Assembly: GCA_016841425.1 (NCBI GenBank)
Contig: JAENZE010000008.1
Location: forward strand, 115,470-179,469
Direction of reading: 5' to 3'
From: Syntrophomonas sp.
GTDB taxonomy: Bacteria > Bacillota > Syntrophomonadia > Syntrophomonadales > Syntrophomonadaceae
Length of the DNA: 64,000 nucleotides
This document shows, in pieces, positions 1 through 10,766 of the stretch. A program made the translations under genes and the position numbers. Below the pieces are notes generated by a model that saw only the letters and a program-made list of their open reading frames with translations, made no database searches and had not been told where the DNA came from. Position 1 is the first letter of the stretch, and each line of letters begins with the position of its first letter.

Positions 1-223
1 TTCTAAGCTTTAGGGCTTCTGGCAGATATGTAACGGCAAAAAAATCAACTCCCTGGCTTTCCAGGATACTAGCGGTACCAGCTGCTCCATGCCCGTAAGC
101 ATTAGCCTTAACTACTGCAATAAGTCTCACCTGCTCCTTCAAAATATATTTTACTTCCTGCAGGTTTTGAATTATCGCCTCTGCGTTTATTTCCACCCAT
201 TGGTCGGATGCAGTATAACTCAC
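1..223 (-). CDS. alr: Alanine racemase, N-terminal part (runs off the window)
   Basis: Alanine racemase interconverts L- and D-alanine with PLP and supplies D-Ala for peptidoglycan. Translating the minus strand from the GTG at 223 gives 74 residues containing AVVKANAYGHGA, the PLP-lysine motif of this family, with the lysine at residue 39 as in well-studied Bacillus-type enzymes. The start is set by GGAGG seven bases upstream (plus 231-235). The stop of the FemAB-like gene lies 3 bp upstream, so the two wall-related genes are probably cotranscribed. The C-terminal domain is outside the window. The identification is firm because of the motif; only the length cannot be judged. Confidence 0.9.
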   Translation of the reverse strand, partial: MSYTASDQWVEINAEAIIQNLQEVKYILKEQVRLIAVVKANAYGHGAAGTASILESQGVDFFAVTYLPEALKLR

Positions 224-225
224 TT

Positions 226-1311
226 TTATTCCTCCTGGCCCAGGACGGCCTTCTTACCCGACCTGCTTATAGTCTGGTAAAAAGGCATAAAATTATTCCA
301 GAGCCAATAAAACCAGGGCGAATATACTTGATCCCATTCTCCCATAAACTCAATCAATTGACCTCCAAAGCCCTTTTTAAAACGGTATAACCCAAATAGA
401 GGATTGCTTTCATCCAGGTCCCCGGAGACTCCTCGAAAATCATATAAAGAACACCCCATATCCTTAGCCCACTCGATCATAGCCCATTGAATAAGATAAT
501 TAGGCATCAAATTTCTTTTGCTGTTGCTGGAAGCACCATAAAGATACCACACCTTGTTCCCTGTAATCATAGCCAGGGTGGCCGAGATAATCTCTCCTTC
601 GTGCTCGGCGATGAATATCCGGGCGAAATTGTTTTCCACCATATAATCCCAAATCCACTCAAAATATTCGTAGCCCCGGATTAGAAACTTGTCCCGCTTG
701 GCAGTCTCCAGCAAGATTTCATAAAATATTGATAAATCCTCTTTGTCTCTGGCTGGGCGTATTACGACCCCTTTCCTGCCAGCTAAACGTATATTATATC
801 TCCATTTTGAGTGCATTTTTTCCAGCAGTTTAATTTGGGAAGGGGTGATATCCAATCGAAACACAAATCGGGGTTGGACTCCTTCAAAATTAACCCCGGT
901 TTTATTTTCTTTAAAACCACAATCTATTAAAATACTTTTATATCCAGCATTATCATTAATTATATCGGGATCTATTTTGAGAAAAATTGCTCCATGCTCC
1001 CGGGCCGCCTTTTTTGCTCCGGCGAAAAGATGGGAGTTTAATTCCTGGTTATCCACATCTACTACTGGTCCCCGGGGTGCATAAAAGATGCTCTTGTTCA
1101 GCCCCGGTAAAGGCAACTTCCTTTTTAAAATAAGCAGGGCACCTCGGATCTCCCCATCTTCTTCCAGTACCAGAGGCAATTTATCCCAACCCATTCCTTC
1201 TTTTACCTGTCCCCATTCCCACAATTGCAGAAAATGTCCTCGGGGATGATGGGATACAAAATGGTCAAATCTGCCTTTCTCTTTTTCATCGATAACCCTG
1301 GTGGTGTACAT
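226..1311 (-). CDS. FemAB-like aminoacyltransferase (peptidoglycan bridge family)
   Basis: The protein (361 residues) belongs to the FemAB/double-GNAT family, which transfers amino acids from aminoacyl-tRNA to the peptidoglycan stem peptide; some relatives do other acyl transfers. Visible signs are the N-terminal HPRGHFLQLWEWGQVK segment and the C-terminal GNKVWYLYGASS region followed by YDFRGVSGD and FKKGFGG, typical of the second GNAT-like domain. I place the start at ATG 1311, with AAGGGAG about 8 bases upstream; an upstream in-frame start at 1353 lacks a good ribosome binding site. It sits directly upstream of alr, which fits a cell-wall role. The exact substrate cannot be read from sequence. 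Confidence 0.85.
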   Translation of the reverse strand: MYTTRVIDEKEKGRFDHFVSHHPRGHFLQLWEWGQVKEGMGWDKLPLVLEEDGEIRGALLILKRKLPLPGLNKSIFYAPRGPVVDVDNQELNSHLFAGAKKAAREHGAIFLKIDPDIINDNAGYKSILIDCGFKENKTGVNFEGVQPRFVFRLDITPSQIKLLEKMHSKWRYNIRLAGRKGVVIRPARDKEDLSIFYEILLETAKRDKFLIRGYEYFEWIWDYMVENNFARIFIAEHEGEIISATLAMITGNKVWYLYGASSNSKRNLMPNYLIQWAMIEWAKDMGCSLYDFRGVSGDLDESNPLFGLYRFKKGFGGQLIEFMGEWDQVYSPWFYWLWNNFMPFYQTISRSGKKAVLGQEE

Positions 1312-1392
1312 TGTGTCGCTCCCTTTGTTTTTATTCACGCTTATTCTTACCATAATAACCCACAGGTATCCACAGAGTCTTTATTGATAAAC

Positions 1393-1410
1393 ACTTCTGC
1401 TGGCAGAAGT
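1393..1410. promoter_or_regulatory. 18-bp palindrome upstream of the FemAB-like gene
   Basis: ACTTCTGC-TG-GCAGAAGT is a perfect 8-bp inverted repeat with a 2-bp centre, located about 80 bp upstream of the FemAB start in the pyrG-femAB spacer. The short centre argues for a dimeric repressor site rather than an RNA hairpin. No regulator is assigned. Confidence 0.35.
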
Positions 1411-1510
1411 ATAAAAGATCACTCGTAACGCTTCACAGCCAATTAAGAGCTCCTCCAAATATTAAACCCTCCCTTTAGAAGCTGATTGGGAAATAAATAT
1501 TATATAAAGA

Positions 1511-1548
1511 AGTATTAAACCAAGGGCGAGACCACAGCTCGCCCCTGG

Positions 1549-1550
<2 letters not shown>
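1511..1550 (-). terminator. Intrinsic terminator of pyrG
   Basis: On the minus strand a 13-bp near-perfect stem (arms at 1538-1550 and 1518-1530, GC-rich GGGCGAG core) overlaps the pyrG stop codon and is followed by TTAATACTTCTTT. The overlap of stop codon and stem is unusual but the stem is strong. Confidence 0.75.
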
Positions 1551-3213
<1,663 letters not shown>

Positions 3214-3228
3214 TTACTACTCTTATTC

Positions 3229-3873
3229 CTACCTGGTCAACCGACTCGTATAATCCAATACAATTATCTCGTCCTGTTCAGGAAAATTGTCGGCAGTTAT
3301 TTCCAGGAACGGTTGTTTAATTACTTGATCGAATTTACAGGTAAATTTCTCCACTGGGTCTAATTCAAAACACAAGTGAGGGGTATTAAAATGCATAGGA
3401 ATTACTACCGTAGGATGTATAGCCTGTACAATTTGGTAAGCTTCGTCTGCATTCACAGTATATACTCCTCCAACTGGCAGCAATAAGATGTCTACCTTTC
3501 CTATCATCTTATACTCTTCCGCACTGAGCAAATGTCCCAGATCTCCCATATGCAAAAGGTCAATTCCCTCCGTACAGATTTTGTAGACGGTATTAGGCCC
3601 TCTCTTCTTCCCCTTTTTATTATCATGATAGGTAGGAAAGCCTGTGATTTTGAATCCATTGATCTCGAAGTCACCCGTGCCTTTCACCACTACTGGTTGT
3701 CCCTTTAAAATACTCACAGCACTGTGATCCCAGTGCTCATGACTTACTGTAGAGATGTCCACTTCTTCTTCATATACCGGATATCCAAGCTTTTCATCAA
3801 ATGGATCACTAATCAGTTTTTTCCCACCACTCTCGATCAAGAAGGAGGCATGTCCTAACCAGCTAATTCTCAT
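3229..3873 (-). CDS. MBL-fold metal-dependent hydrolase (UPF0173-like)
   Basis: This is a 214-residue metallo-beta-lactamase fold protein of the short 'L-ascorbate lactonase-like' UPF0173 type. The metal motif is HEHWDH in VSHEHWDHSAV, with later ligands in LLHMGDLGH and PMHFNTPH. No signal peptide is visible, so it is cytoplasmic. It begins 5 bp after the delta-like gene and ends 66 bp before pyrG, so it is probably in the argS-pyrG transcript. The substrate is unknown; family members have diverse or undetermined activities. Confidence 0.85.
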   Translation of the reverse strand: MRISWLGHASFLIESGGKKLISDPFDEKLGYPVYEEEVDISTVSHEHWDHSAVSILKGQPVVVKGTGDFEINGFKITGFPTYHDNKKGKKRGPNTVYKICTEGIDLLHMGDLGHLLSAEEYKMIGKVDILLLPVGGVYTVNADEAYQIVQAIHPTVVIPMHFNTPHLCFELDPVEKFTCKFDQVIKQPFLEITADNFPEQDEIIVLDYTSRLTR

Positions 3874-3878
3874 GATTA

Positions 3879-4112
3879 CTAATCACTCCCTTTAATCCTT
3901 TTCGGGTCCAGATACCAGAATCCATCGCCCTGGTAAACCAGCCGGTGATCCAGGTTTAAACGCGAAAATATGGCTACCAGAGTCGGTATCTGGCTATCCC
4001 TGCCCATTCGGGCAGCAATCTCTTTCAAAAGACCCTCATAATACATGGGTTCATGTCCTTCTAAGAGGATCTCAACGGCTAGGTCTGCTTCGGTTTTCTT
4101 TTTGTTAAGCAT
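3879..4112 (-). CDS. rpoE: RNA polymerase delta-like protein (HARE-HTH domain only)
   Basis: The 77-residue protein matches the N-terminal HARE-HTH (delta/RpoE) domain: helices around LAVEILLEGHEPMYYEGLLKE, then a winged-helix ending in LDHRLVYQGDGFWYLD. In Bacillus, delta binds core RNA polymerase, speeds enzyme recycling and sits just upstream of pyrG. Here pyrG is also close, separated only by a hydrolase gene. The long acidic C-terminal tail of Bacillus delta (about 90 residues) is absent, so nucleic-acid displacement by the tail is not expected. It lies between argS (9 bp upstream) and the hydrolase (5 bp). The domain assignment is strong; its binding to polymerase is inferred. Confidence 0.8.
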   Translation of the reverse strand: MLNKKKTEADLAVEILLEGHEPMYYEGLLKEIAARMGRDSQIPTLVAIFSRLNLDHRLVYQGDGFWYLDPKRIKGSD

Positions 4113-4121
4113 ATTTACCTC

Positions 4122-5807
4122 CTACATATATTCAGGTGCACTAACACCCAATATCGACAGCGCATTATTTATAGTAATGCCGGTAATCCGCATCAGTAAC
4201 AGCCTGGCATCCTGCAACCCGGGCTCTACGTTTATTACCCGGTGGCGATTGTAAAAACTGTGAAATAATCCGGCCAGGTCAAGTACATATCTGGCTATTC
4301 GATGGGGAGCCAGAGTCTGAGCCGAAACCCGAATTTCTTCCGGGAAGTCAGCGATTTTTCTTAACAAAGCGAGTTCCTCAGGCTCCTGCAATAGACTGGT
4401 GTCAATGCTGTTTATTTTAGCCATCTCAATTCCGGCTGCTCCAGCCTGCCGAAAAATGCTGCAGATGCGAGCATGTGCATACTGAACGTAATATACTGGA
4501 TTATCCTGACTTTGTTCGGCAGCCAGGCGAAGATCAAAATCCAACTGACTATCCGGGCTCCGCATGACAAAGAAAAAACGGGCTGCATCTTTTCCCAGTT
4601 CTTCTATCAGCTCGTCCAGGGCAATAGTAGTACCAGTACGTTTAGACATTCGAACCAGGTCTTTTCCCCGATATAACCTTACCAGCTGCATCAATAAAAC
4701 ATCCAGCATATCCCGTTTATATCCCAGGGCTTCAATAGCATCCTTCATCCGATTAACATGTCCATGATGGTCTGCTCCCCAGACATTTATTACCCAATTA
4801 AAACCGCGTTGGAATTTATCCTGGTGATAAGCAATATCAGCTGCAAAGTAGGTGGGCAAGCCATTAGCGCGCATTACCACGTTATCTTTATCTTCTTCCG
4901 AGCTGCTGGTTTTAAACCATAATGCACCTTCCTGCTCATATATATATCCTTTCTCCTTCAGGGTTTCGATCGTCTGTTGCACAGCCCCGGATTCATGCAG
5001 AGTCTTTTCACTATACCAGACATCATATTCAATACCGAAGTCCAGCAAGGTTTTCTTGATATAAGCAACTTTCTCTTCCAGGGCATGCTCAATTATCAGT
5101 TTTCTTCTCTTCTCCTTTGGTAATTCGGATAAATTATCTCCGTACTGGCTGATAATATTTCTTACCGTTTGTATTAAATCCTGTCCCGCATATCCGTTTT
5201 CTGGGAATTCTATATCATGTCCGGTCAGCTGGAGATAGCGGGCTTCAAGAGAGTCTCCAAATATTTCAATTTGGTTGCCGGCATCATTGATATAGAACTC
5301 TCTTTCAACTTGATAACCATCGTATTTTAATATGTTAGCCAGGGTATCGCCTATTGCTCCACCTCTGGCATTGCCCATATGCAGATTTCCGGTGGGATTT
5401 GCACTGACGAACTCTACCTGCACTTTACAACGGCGAGCTTCATTATAACCAAAGCGATCTCCCATCTGGTCAACGATAAAAGGAATTTCATAAAGCCACT
5501 TGTCATTAAGAAAAATATTAATAAAACCTGGTCCGGCTATTTCGACCTTTTCCAGCTGCTCTATCTCATTTAAATTCATACCTTTTATTATTATCTCGGC
5601 GATCTGGCGAGGTGGCATTTTCGCCTCCCGGGCCATTATCATAGCTGCGTTACAGGCAAAATCTCCATGCCCCTTTTCCCGAGGTACTTCTATTACAAAA
5701 TCCGGCACTGACTCAAATTTTATCAGGTCTTCTTTCCTGGCCAGTATTAGTGCTTCGGTTATGCTGCCGCTTATCAAAACTTTTAATTGCTGAATGGGAT
5801 TCATCAT
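4122..5807 (-). CDS. argS: Arginyl-tRNA synthetase
   Basis: This class I synthetase charges tRNA-Arg. At 561 residues it has full family length. An N-terminal Add1-type tRNA D-loop domain is followed by the HIGH-type motif [14 protein letters not shown] (near residue 140), a KMSKS-type motif RMSKRTG (near 384) and the C-terminal DALR anticodon domain. Two adjacent ATGs begin the frame; with AGGAGG upstream, the second (5804) has the better spacing. It appears to head the operon argS, rpoE-like, hydrolase, pyrG. Only 122 bp separate it from the divergent gene, and no T-box leader is present. Confidence 0.98.
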   Translation of the reverse strand: MMNPIQQLKVLISGSITEALILARKEDLIKFESVPDFVIEVPREKGHGDFACNAAMIMAREAKMPPRQIAEIIIKGMNLNEIEQLEKVEIAGPGFINIFLNDKWLYEIPFIVDQMGDRFGYNEARRCKVQVEFVSANPTGNLHMGNARGGAIGDTLANILKYDGYQVEREFYINDAGNQIEIFGDSLEARYLQLTGHDIEFPENGYAGQDLIQTVRNIISQYGDNLSELPKEKRRKLIIEHALEEKVAYIKKTLLDFGIEYDVWYSEKTLHESGAVQQTIETLKEKGYIYEQEGALWFKTSSSEEDKDNVVMRANGLPTYFAADIAYHQDKFQRGFNWVINVWGADHHGHVNRMKDAIEALGYKRDMLDVLLMQLVRLYRGKDLVRMSKRTGTTIALDELIEELGKDAARFFFVMRSPDSQLDFDLRLAAEQSQDNPVYYVQYAHARICSIFRQAGAAGIEMAKINSIDTSLLQEPEELALLRKIADFPEEIRVSAQTLAPHRIARYVLDLAGLFHSFYNRHRVINVEPGLQDARLLLMRITGITINNALSILGVSAPEYM

Positions 5808-5929
5808 TTTCCTCCTCGAATTTGCTGCTAAAACTTATATATATATTTTATCCCATTGTGGGAAAAACTTAAAAAAAGAACTGAATTTTCCTCATTTATT
5901 TTTTCAACTAAATTAGGAGGTGTCTTTAA

Positions 5930-6307
5930 ATGCAACTTGAACCAGGCGAAAGATCAATTCTGGCTTATTTCTCTGACCGGCAGCAGGCCCAGGAAGCTGC
6001 CCTGGCACTGAAAGACGTGGGGTATCTGGCTCTACAAATCGACGGCATTTCCCGTTATCCTAACCGTTTAGTTTACGAATCCTATCCAGTCAATTTATCA
6101 AGCATGGTACTGCACGGCCGGGAATATGGCAGCCAGGCTTACGGCCTCGACCAGGGACCGCTTATGGCGGCAGATCCATCAGTAAGCGGTATGTCTTCCC
6201 CGGCTGAATCGGCACCAGGATATTCCTACCTGCTTACCCTGGTAACCGGGCAGGATAAATTTGATACAGCTCTTCAAATTCTTAAACAGCATGGAGCTAC
6301 AGTTTAA
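5930..6307 (+). CDS. Uncharacterised 125-residue protein, alpha-beta halves
   Basis: I do not recognise a named family. The start is well supported by AGGAGGTG seven bases upstream. An N-terminal half (ILAYFSDRQQAQEAALALKDVGY) and a C-terminal half (YLLTLVTGQDKFDTALQILKQHGA) each look like a strand-helix unit of a small ferredoxin-like or YflT-like fold. They are joined by a Gly/Ser/Pro-rich linker of about 45 residues. There is no signal peptide or membrane segment. It is a single gene, divergent from argS and convergent with the M1 peptidase gene. Similar small clostridial proteins are usually annotated as hypothetical. Confidence 0.7.
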   Translation: MQLEPGERSILAYFSDRQQAQEAALALKDVGYLALQIDGISRYPNRLVYESYPVNLSSMVLHGREYGSQAYGLDQGPLMAADPSVSGMSSPAESAPGYSYLLTLVTGQDKFDTALQILKQHGATV

Positions 6308-6321
6308 GATAGCTATGTATC

Positions 6322-7809
6322 TCAAAACCACTCATTAAGGAAGGAGTCCATGTCCTGGTGGGCTTCTTTTCTAATTACCTCCAGCAACCCCTGGGTAGTA
6401 GCAATATCATATTTATAATCTTCCAGATAGCGGCAAAGCACTATGTCAATAGTGTCCCGGCCCAGTTCTCTTTCCAGAGCTGCCCAGAATGCCTCCCCAC
6501 CATCATAGATAGTCTGGTAATACTCACTGCTTGAATCCATTTCATTTAACTGCTGGTCCAGCTTGCTTGTCACAGTGGTCGGTTTCCGTTTAACATCCAG
6601 TCTCTGACCATCCTTTTGATATTCATAGGCTGACCAATTAGCAAGTGCCTCATCCAACCATGGTTCAGCCAACTGGTCATTTCCTACTAATACATACCAC
6701 CATTGATGGGCAGCTTCATGGGCCAGAATAAAACTGGCGCGGTTACTGTCAAACTTAGAAGAAAGCAGTTCTTCTTTCAAAAAAATCAATCCTGAATATT
6801 CCATGCCATGGAAGCCCTGCATAGGAACAAAAGCGATTTTAAACTCCGGGTAAGGATAAGACCCCCAGCGGCAGGAGTAATAATTTAGTATTTCTCCGCA
6901 TTGTGCTGCTATTTCCTGTGCTTTATCCATTCTGCTCCCGCCAGGCACATAGCACTTCACCGTAACATTATGCACATTACTTATAATTTCCTGGTAATCA
7001 TATATTACCAGAAGGCAAAAGTCACGTACTTTGCTGGCTTCTATAAAATAAATGGTCCGGCCATTATCTTCAGCGATTCTCTGGTTGGTTCTGCCGGTGG
7101 AAACCAGCTCATAAGCATCCGGTATATTAACCTGTACCAGATAATCAGCACAATGGAAGCAGAAAGGATCCCCAAATTTAGAATTATAAGCCCTATGCCA
7201 GCCAGCTTGATCATACACATTAAGAAACGGATAGAAATTGCCCAACATAAAAACTCCGTCCTGGCTGCCGAAGCGATAAGCTATTTCTGGTATACGACTT
7301 CTCCAGTTCATATCTATAATTATATCCTTGTCCGGCATAATATCAAACGGCATTACAATATGCATCGATACCCCCTCCAGATAGTATTCGACTTCCTGCC
7401 CATTCACCACTACTCGGTCCAACTCCAACCAGCCAGGATTAAAGCCCTTGTAATATGCCTGAGCCGGAGCAGGAGTGGAGGCTGGATTACAAAAAGCATT
7501 AGGATAAACAGTTAACCACAATTCATCCATAACCCTTCCGGTAGTATTAATAGTGCAAATACTGCTGCGCCCGTAAATCAGGTTAGACATAATGTCCAGG
7601 TATATGTCCATTACGTAACGGGTTTCATCCGGTGCGGGAAATGACCGGATCTGTCCGGTATATTCATCGGCAGATAACAGTGTCTGTTCATCGTCAGGGA
7701 GTGATAGACTAAGATTATCTTTTCCCAGAGAATCGTGAAAAGGGATTGCTAAACAGATGACCAATATTAAGATCACTAAGGTTGCGGCTAAATAGGATTT
7801 TTTCATCAT
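6322..7809 (-). CDS. M1-family zinc aminopeptidase, membrane-anchored or exported
   Basis: This gluzincin peptidase has an N-terminal hydrophobic segment (residues 5-23, a signal anchor or signal peptide), a beta-rich M1 N-terminal domain and a catalytic domain. The exopeptidase motif appears as GFHGMEYSG, the zinc motif as HEAAHQWW (about residue 362) and the third ligand Glu in EPWLDEALANW. At 495 residues it lacks the long C-terminal HEAT-like domain of classical aminopeptidase N, so it resembles shorter bacterial M1 proteins. It probably trims peptides outside the membrane. It is separated from the HD-GYP gene upstream by a 700-bp gene-poor stretch. Confidence 0.88.
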   Translation of the reverse strand: MMKKSYLAATLVILILVICLAIPFHDSLGKDNLSLSLPDDEQTLLSADEYTGQIRSFPAPDETRYVMDIYLDIMSNLIYGRSSICTINTTGRVMDELWLTVYPNAFCNPASTPAPAQAYYKGFNPGWLELDRVVVNGQEVEYYLEGVSMHIVMPFDIMPDKDIIIDMNWRSRIPEIAYRFGSQDGVFMLGNFYPFLNVYDQAGWHRAYNSKFGDPFCFHCADYLVQVNIPDAYELVSTGRTNQRIAEDNGRTIYFIEASKVRDFCLLVIYDYQEIISNVHNVTVKCYVPGGSRMDKAQEIAAQCGEILNYYSCRWGSYPYPEFKIAFVPMQGFHGMEYSGLIFLKEELLSSKFDSNRASFILAHEAAHQWWYVLVGNDQLAEPWLDEALANWSAYEYQKDGQRLDVKRKPTTVTSKLDQQLNEMDSSSEYYQTIYDGGEAFWAALERELGRDTIDIVLCRYLEDYKYDIATTQGLLEVIRKEAHQDMDSFLNEWF

Positions 7810-8506
7810 TTTTCACATCCAGCTTATAAATATATGCTATAATTTCGGGATTTGTCTGAAAGATTTTCACAAAGTTTATAAATTCAGTATCGGGGTCAAA
7901 ATAAAAAATCTTTATTCCTGACCAGCAGAATAAAGATTATATGTAACCGGGACATTCCTGGCTTGGAAGTACCATTGTAAAAAGGCATCAACTACGTTCG
8001 CAGTTTTTAAGGCTTAATTCAAAGGAAAAGGGTCTTTACCAGTGGTTTCGAATGGTTCTTGTACCGCCATGGCTTAACAGCTTAAATTTCTTACTCAACC
8101 CAAACATGTCTGCATGACACAAGTGCAGATGAATGCTTAAGACCGCTTGGGTCCGGTCTTACTTTCTCCATACCAGAGCTGCTGATACTTTAGATTGATG
8201 GGCTGAAACAAGTTATGTTCCCGCTAAACGAATCGCCTTTATCCCCCTGCGCTAACCTTAAGCTTTCATCCCCAAGAAGCTATTTTCGTACTAACTTTCG
8301 CAGATGGTAACAGCTTCGACGTGGCTACCATTATACTTTGTCCCGCCGTCACCCTTCACTCTTCACCCTTCGGGTACTACTGATGTTCCCGTTGGTCACT
8401 ATTAAGGCTGCGGGTACTACCCCGAAGCGGGACAACTGATGTGCATTCACTTTGTTACTGCGCTTTCTTAACTTGCTCATGAAGCGATCATCGGGCATTC
8501 TATACC
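7810..8506. other. 700-bp gene-free stretch, possible mobile-element relic
   Basis: No convincing gene is seen on either strand; frames are broken by frequent stops. Its right part (about 8368-8452) carries a diverged, inverted copy of the modular intergenic repeat found near 49.2, 55.5 and 63.8 kb, with the GGGACAACTGATGT and CCCGAAGCGGG elements. A small hairpin (ATGGTA/TACCAT) lies at 8307-8331. The left part on the minus strand reads as short open fragments that could be remnants of a decayed gene, but I could not match them to any family. Confidence 0.4.
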
Positions 8507-9694
8507 TTATTGATTCTCCTTATCCCATTCAGCTATCTTTGCTTCCACTTCTTCCAGAGCAACAACGACCAGAGGATCCAGTATTGATCCAGAGGCCTTT
8601 TTAACCACTTGAACCGCCTCTTTATGCGGCAGTCGTTGCTCTTCATCACATAATTTTGTTAGGGCATCATAAATATCTGCCACCGCTATAATCCTGGCAT
8701 TAAAGGGAATATCTGTTGCCGCTAAGCCCTGCGGCACCCCACTGCCGTCATAACGTTCATGATGATACCTTATACCCTCCCTTACTATTTGCAGCCCTGG
8801 AACATCCTGCAGCATTAATGATCCCCGACCGGGGTGATCTTCTGCATTTAACCCATCCGGTTCAGAACTATCCGTTCCCTCCGACCGGAGTTTTCCAATA
8901 TCGTGCAGCAGGGCGCTATAATATAAATCACGCATATCGACTGCATCCAAACCCAGTTTCCCGCCCAGCAGACAACTAATCCGGGCTACTCTTTCGCCAT
9001 GCCCGGCAAAATTCGTTTCTCTTCCTTCAATCGCCCTGACTAGAGCCTTGAGCAAATTCAATTGGTAAACCTGTTGTTTTCCATAATCCGAAAGAAGGGA
9101 AATTATCTCTGATGCCTGCAGGGCTACATAATCCAGCATTTCTCTTTGTCGGCCTGTAAAAGCACCCATCTCCTTTTTATTAATAAGAAGCAATACACCA
9201 TAGCCATCCCGCCTACTCGGCATAGGAATGGCCAGTAGAGACTGTATATGGGCCGGAAGGCTTATATCTGCCGGGCCGGAGCTATTATCATCAATTACCA
9301 GAACGGTCTTATTTTCCTCCACCCATCTCCCTAATGCGTTTATACTATCCAGATCCAGGCCATCTTCTGCGGTGCTGGCATTATCAGCTCTCCATACTAT
9401 CACGTTTTCACAGGCTGCTATTCGGACAGCATATTTTTTCATTACTCTTTCAACTTCTGACAGCTCCCGGCTGCTGATCAATTTATTGTTAAATTCCAGC
9501 AGTAGCCGTTGTTCTCCAATATATTCGATACGATTCCGACTGAGTCCGGCATAATAAGTAAAACCCAGACCAGCCAGCAGAGCAATAAAGGCTAGCACCA
9601 GAACGGGCAAAATATCCACCAATATTACCCCGGTAAACAGAGCAGTTATTATCAAGCCGGTCAGCACGATATTTTTAGTATCCATAATCCTCAC
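8507..9694 (-). CDS. Membrane-anchored GAF/HD-GYP signalling protein
   Basis: Two hydrophobic segments at the N-terminus (residues 8-27 and 29-48) are followed by a GAF-like sensor region (about 60-200) and a C-terminal HD-GYP domain. The metal motifs are LLHDIGKL (near 262), EDHPGRG and HHERYDGSG; the GYP triad reads GVP here. HD-GYP proteins hydrolyse cyclic di-GMP, or related dinucleotides, to control lifestyle and surface behaviour. All HD residues are present, so activity is plausible. The start may be GTG 9694 or ATG 9685; neither has an ideal ribosome binding site. No diguanylate cyclase lies nearby. Confidence 0.85.
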   Translation of the reverse strand: MRIMDTKNIVLTGLIITALFTGVILVDILPVLVLAFIALLAGLGFTYYAGLSRNRIEYIGEQRLLLEFNNKLISSRELSEVERVMKKYAVRIAACENVIVWRADNASTAEDGLDLDSINALGRWVEENKTVLVIDDNSSGPADISLPAHIQSLLAIPMPSRRDGYGVLLLINKKEMGAFTGRQREMLDYVALQASEIISLLSDYGKQQVYQLNLLKALVRAIEGRETNFAGHGERVARISCLLGGKLGLDAVDMRDLYYSALLHDIGKLRSEGTDSSEPDGLNAEDHPGRGSLMLQDVPGLQIVREGIRYHHERYDGSGVPQGLAATDIPFNARIIAVADIYDALTKLCDEEQRLPHKEAVQVVKKASGSILDPLVVVALEEVEAKIAEWDKENQ

Positions 9695-9906
9695 TCACCA
9701 TCTATAATTCTTTGCTTAAATATTCGCTATTAAAAAACCTTTTCCTACCCGTACGCCTTTTTCTGCCGGAACCTTCCCTATCATCATGCTGCTCTATAGC
9801 CATACCTGTCTGCGTGAGACGAGCTATTTCGACACTTATATGTCCTCTATAAAGGCATGCTCTATTAGTCTCCGCTATCTTCAGCATAAATTCTTTCCAC
9901 TTCTGG

Positions 9907-9912
9907 TATAAT
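9907..9912 (+). promoter_or_regulatory. Extended -10 promoter of the cyclophilin gene
   Basis: TGGTATAAT gives a perfect -10 hexamer with the TGn extension, 34 bp before the ATG at 9946. No good -35 is seen at the usual distance, which is normal for extended -10 promoters. Confidence 0.6.
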
Positions 9913-9945
9913 GTATGTAAAAATATTTCTGGAAAGGAAGATTAG

Positions 9946-10467
9946 ATGAAGACTAATCCACTGGTGACCATAGAATTAGAAAATGGAGGTACCATAAAAG
10001 CCGAATTGTACCCCGAGATTGCCCCCAATACAGTAAATAATTTTGTTTCTCTAGCAAACAAAGGCTATTATAATGGGATTGTTTTTCACCGGGTAATACC
10101 TGGTTTTATGATTCAGGGCGGCTGCCCGGAAGGTTCAGGCATGGGCGGACCTGGATATTCTATTAAAGGTGAATTTTCCAGCAATGGTTTCAAAAACGAT
10201 TTAAAGCATGACCGCGGAGTTCTTTCTATGGCCAGAACCGCCGCGCCAAATTCAGCTGGATCGCAATTTTTTATCATGGTCGCTCCTTCCCCGCATCTAG
10301 ATGGGCAATATGCCTCCTTCGGTAAGGTTATTGAGGGAATGGATCAGGTAGATGCCATAGTAAACGTTAAGCGGAACCGCATGGATAGACCTCTGGAAGA
10401 TCAGAAAATGCTTAAAGTGACGGTTGATACCTTCGGAGTCGATTATCCCGAAGTGATAAAGTGTTAA
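9946..10467 (+). CDS. Cyclophilin-type peptidyl-prolyl cis-trans isomerase
   Basis: This protein folding helper isomerises X-Pro bonds. It is a single cyclophilin domain of 173 residues with the signature [13 protein letters not shown] and the active-site region [23 protein letters not shown]. No signal peptide is visible, so it is predicted to be cytoplasmic. GGAAAGGAAG precedes the ATG. It is monocistronic, with an extended -10 promoter upstream and a hairpin about 65 bp after the stop. Confidence 0.95.
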   Translation: MKTNPLVTIELENGGTIKAELYPEIAPNTVNNFVSLANKGYYNGIVFHRVIPGFMIQGGCPEGSGMGGPGYSIKGEFSSNGFKNDLKHDRGVLSMARTAAPNSAGSQFFIMVAPSPHLDGQYASFGKVIEGMDQVDAIVNVKRNRMDRPLEDQKMLKVTVDTFGVDYPEVIKC

Positions 10468-10531
10468 TTTAGTATCGGTTCCAAAAAGTAAACCAGGCAG
10501 CTTTAAGCCGTATTGCTACACTCGTAAAAAA

Positions 10532-10561
10532 TCCCGCCTGTTCCGTAATGGTCAGGCGGGA
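10532..10561. terminator. Bidirectional-type terminator after the cyclophilin gene
   Basis: TCCCGCCTG and CAGGCGGGA form a perfect 9-bp stem with a 12-nt loop. On the plus strand it is followed by ATAATATTT, on the minus strand by ATTTTTT. A near-identical copy lies at 12473-12502. Confidence 0.75.
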
Positions 10562-10766
10562 ATAATATTTCAAACCCCCTCTGCATTTTATGTTTTTTGT
10601 TTCCCTTCAAGTTAACCATTATTTTACAAATGAAGCCGTTAATATCTGTTTCTGGGCAGGGATTCTGTTCCATTTAGTAGAATTTTAAGGTAAGGTATGT
10701 TTATTCCTGCAGGTTTCTGTAGATGGATGAAGTCTGCCATAATTAATAGGTAAAGGAGCGAGTAGA

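Noticed and set aside
5808..5929. T-box leader for argS
   Set aside because: The gap is only 122 bp and lacks the T-box core; only a short TCCCA/TGGGA hairpin is present.
9702..9887. 61-codon minus frame upstream of the cyclophilin gene
   Set aside because: GGAAAG precedes it, but the frame covers the cyclophilin promoter region and the peptide has low complexity and no motif.
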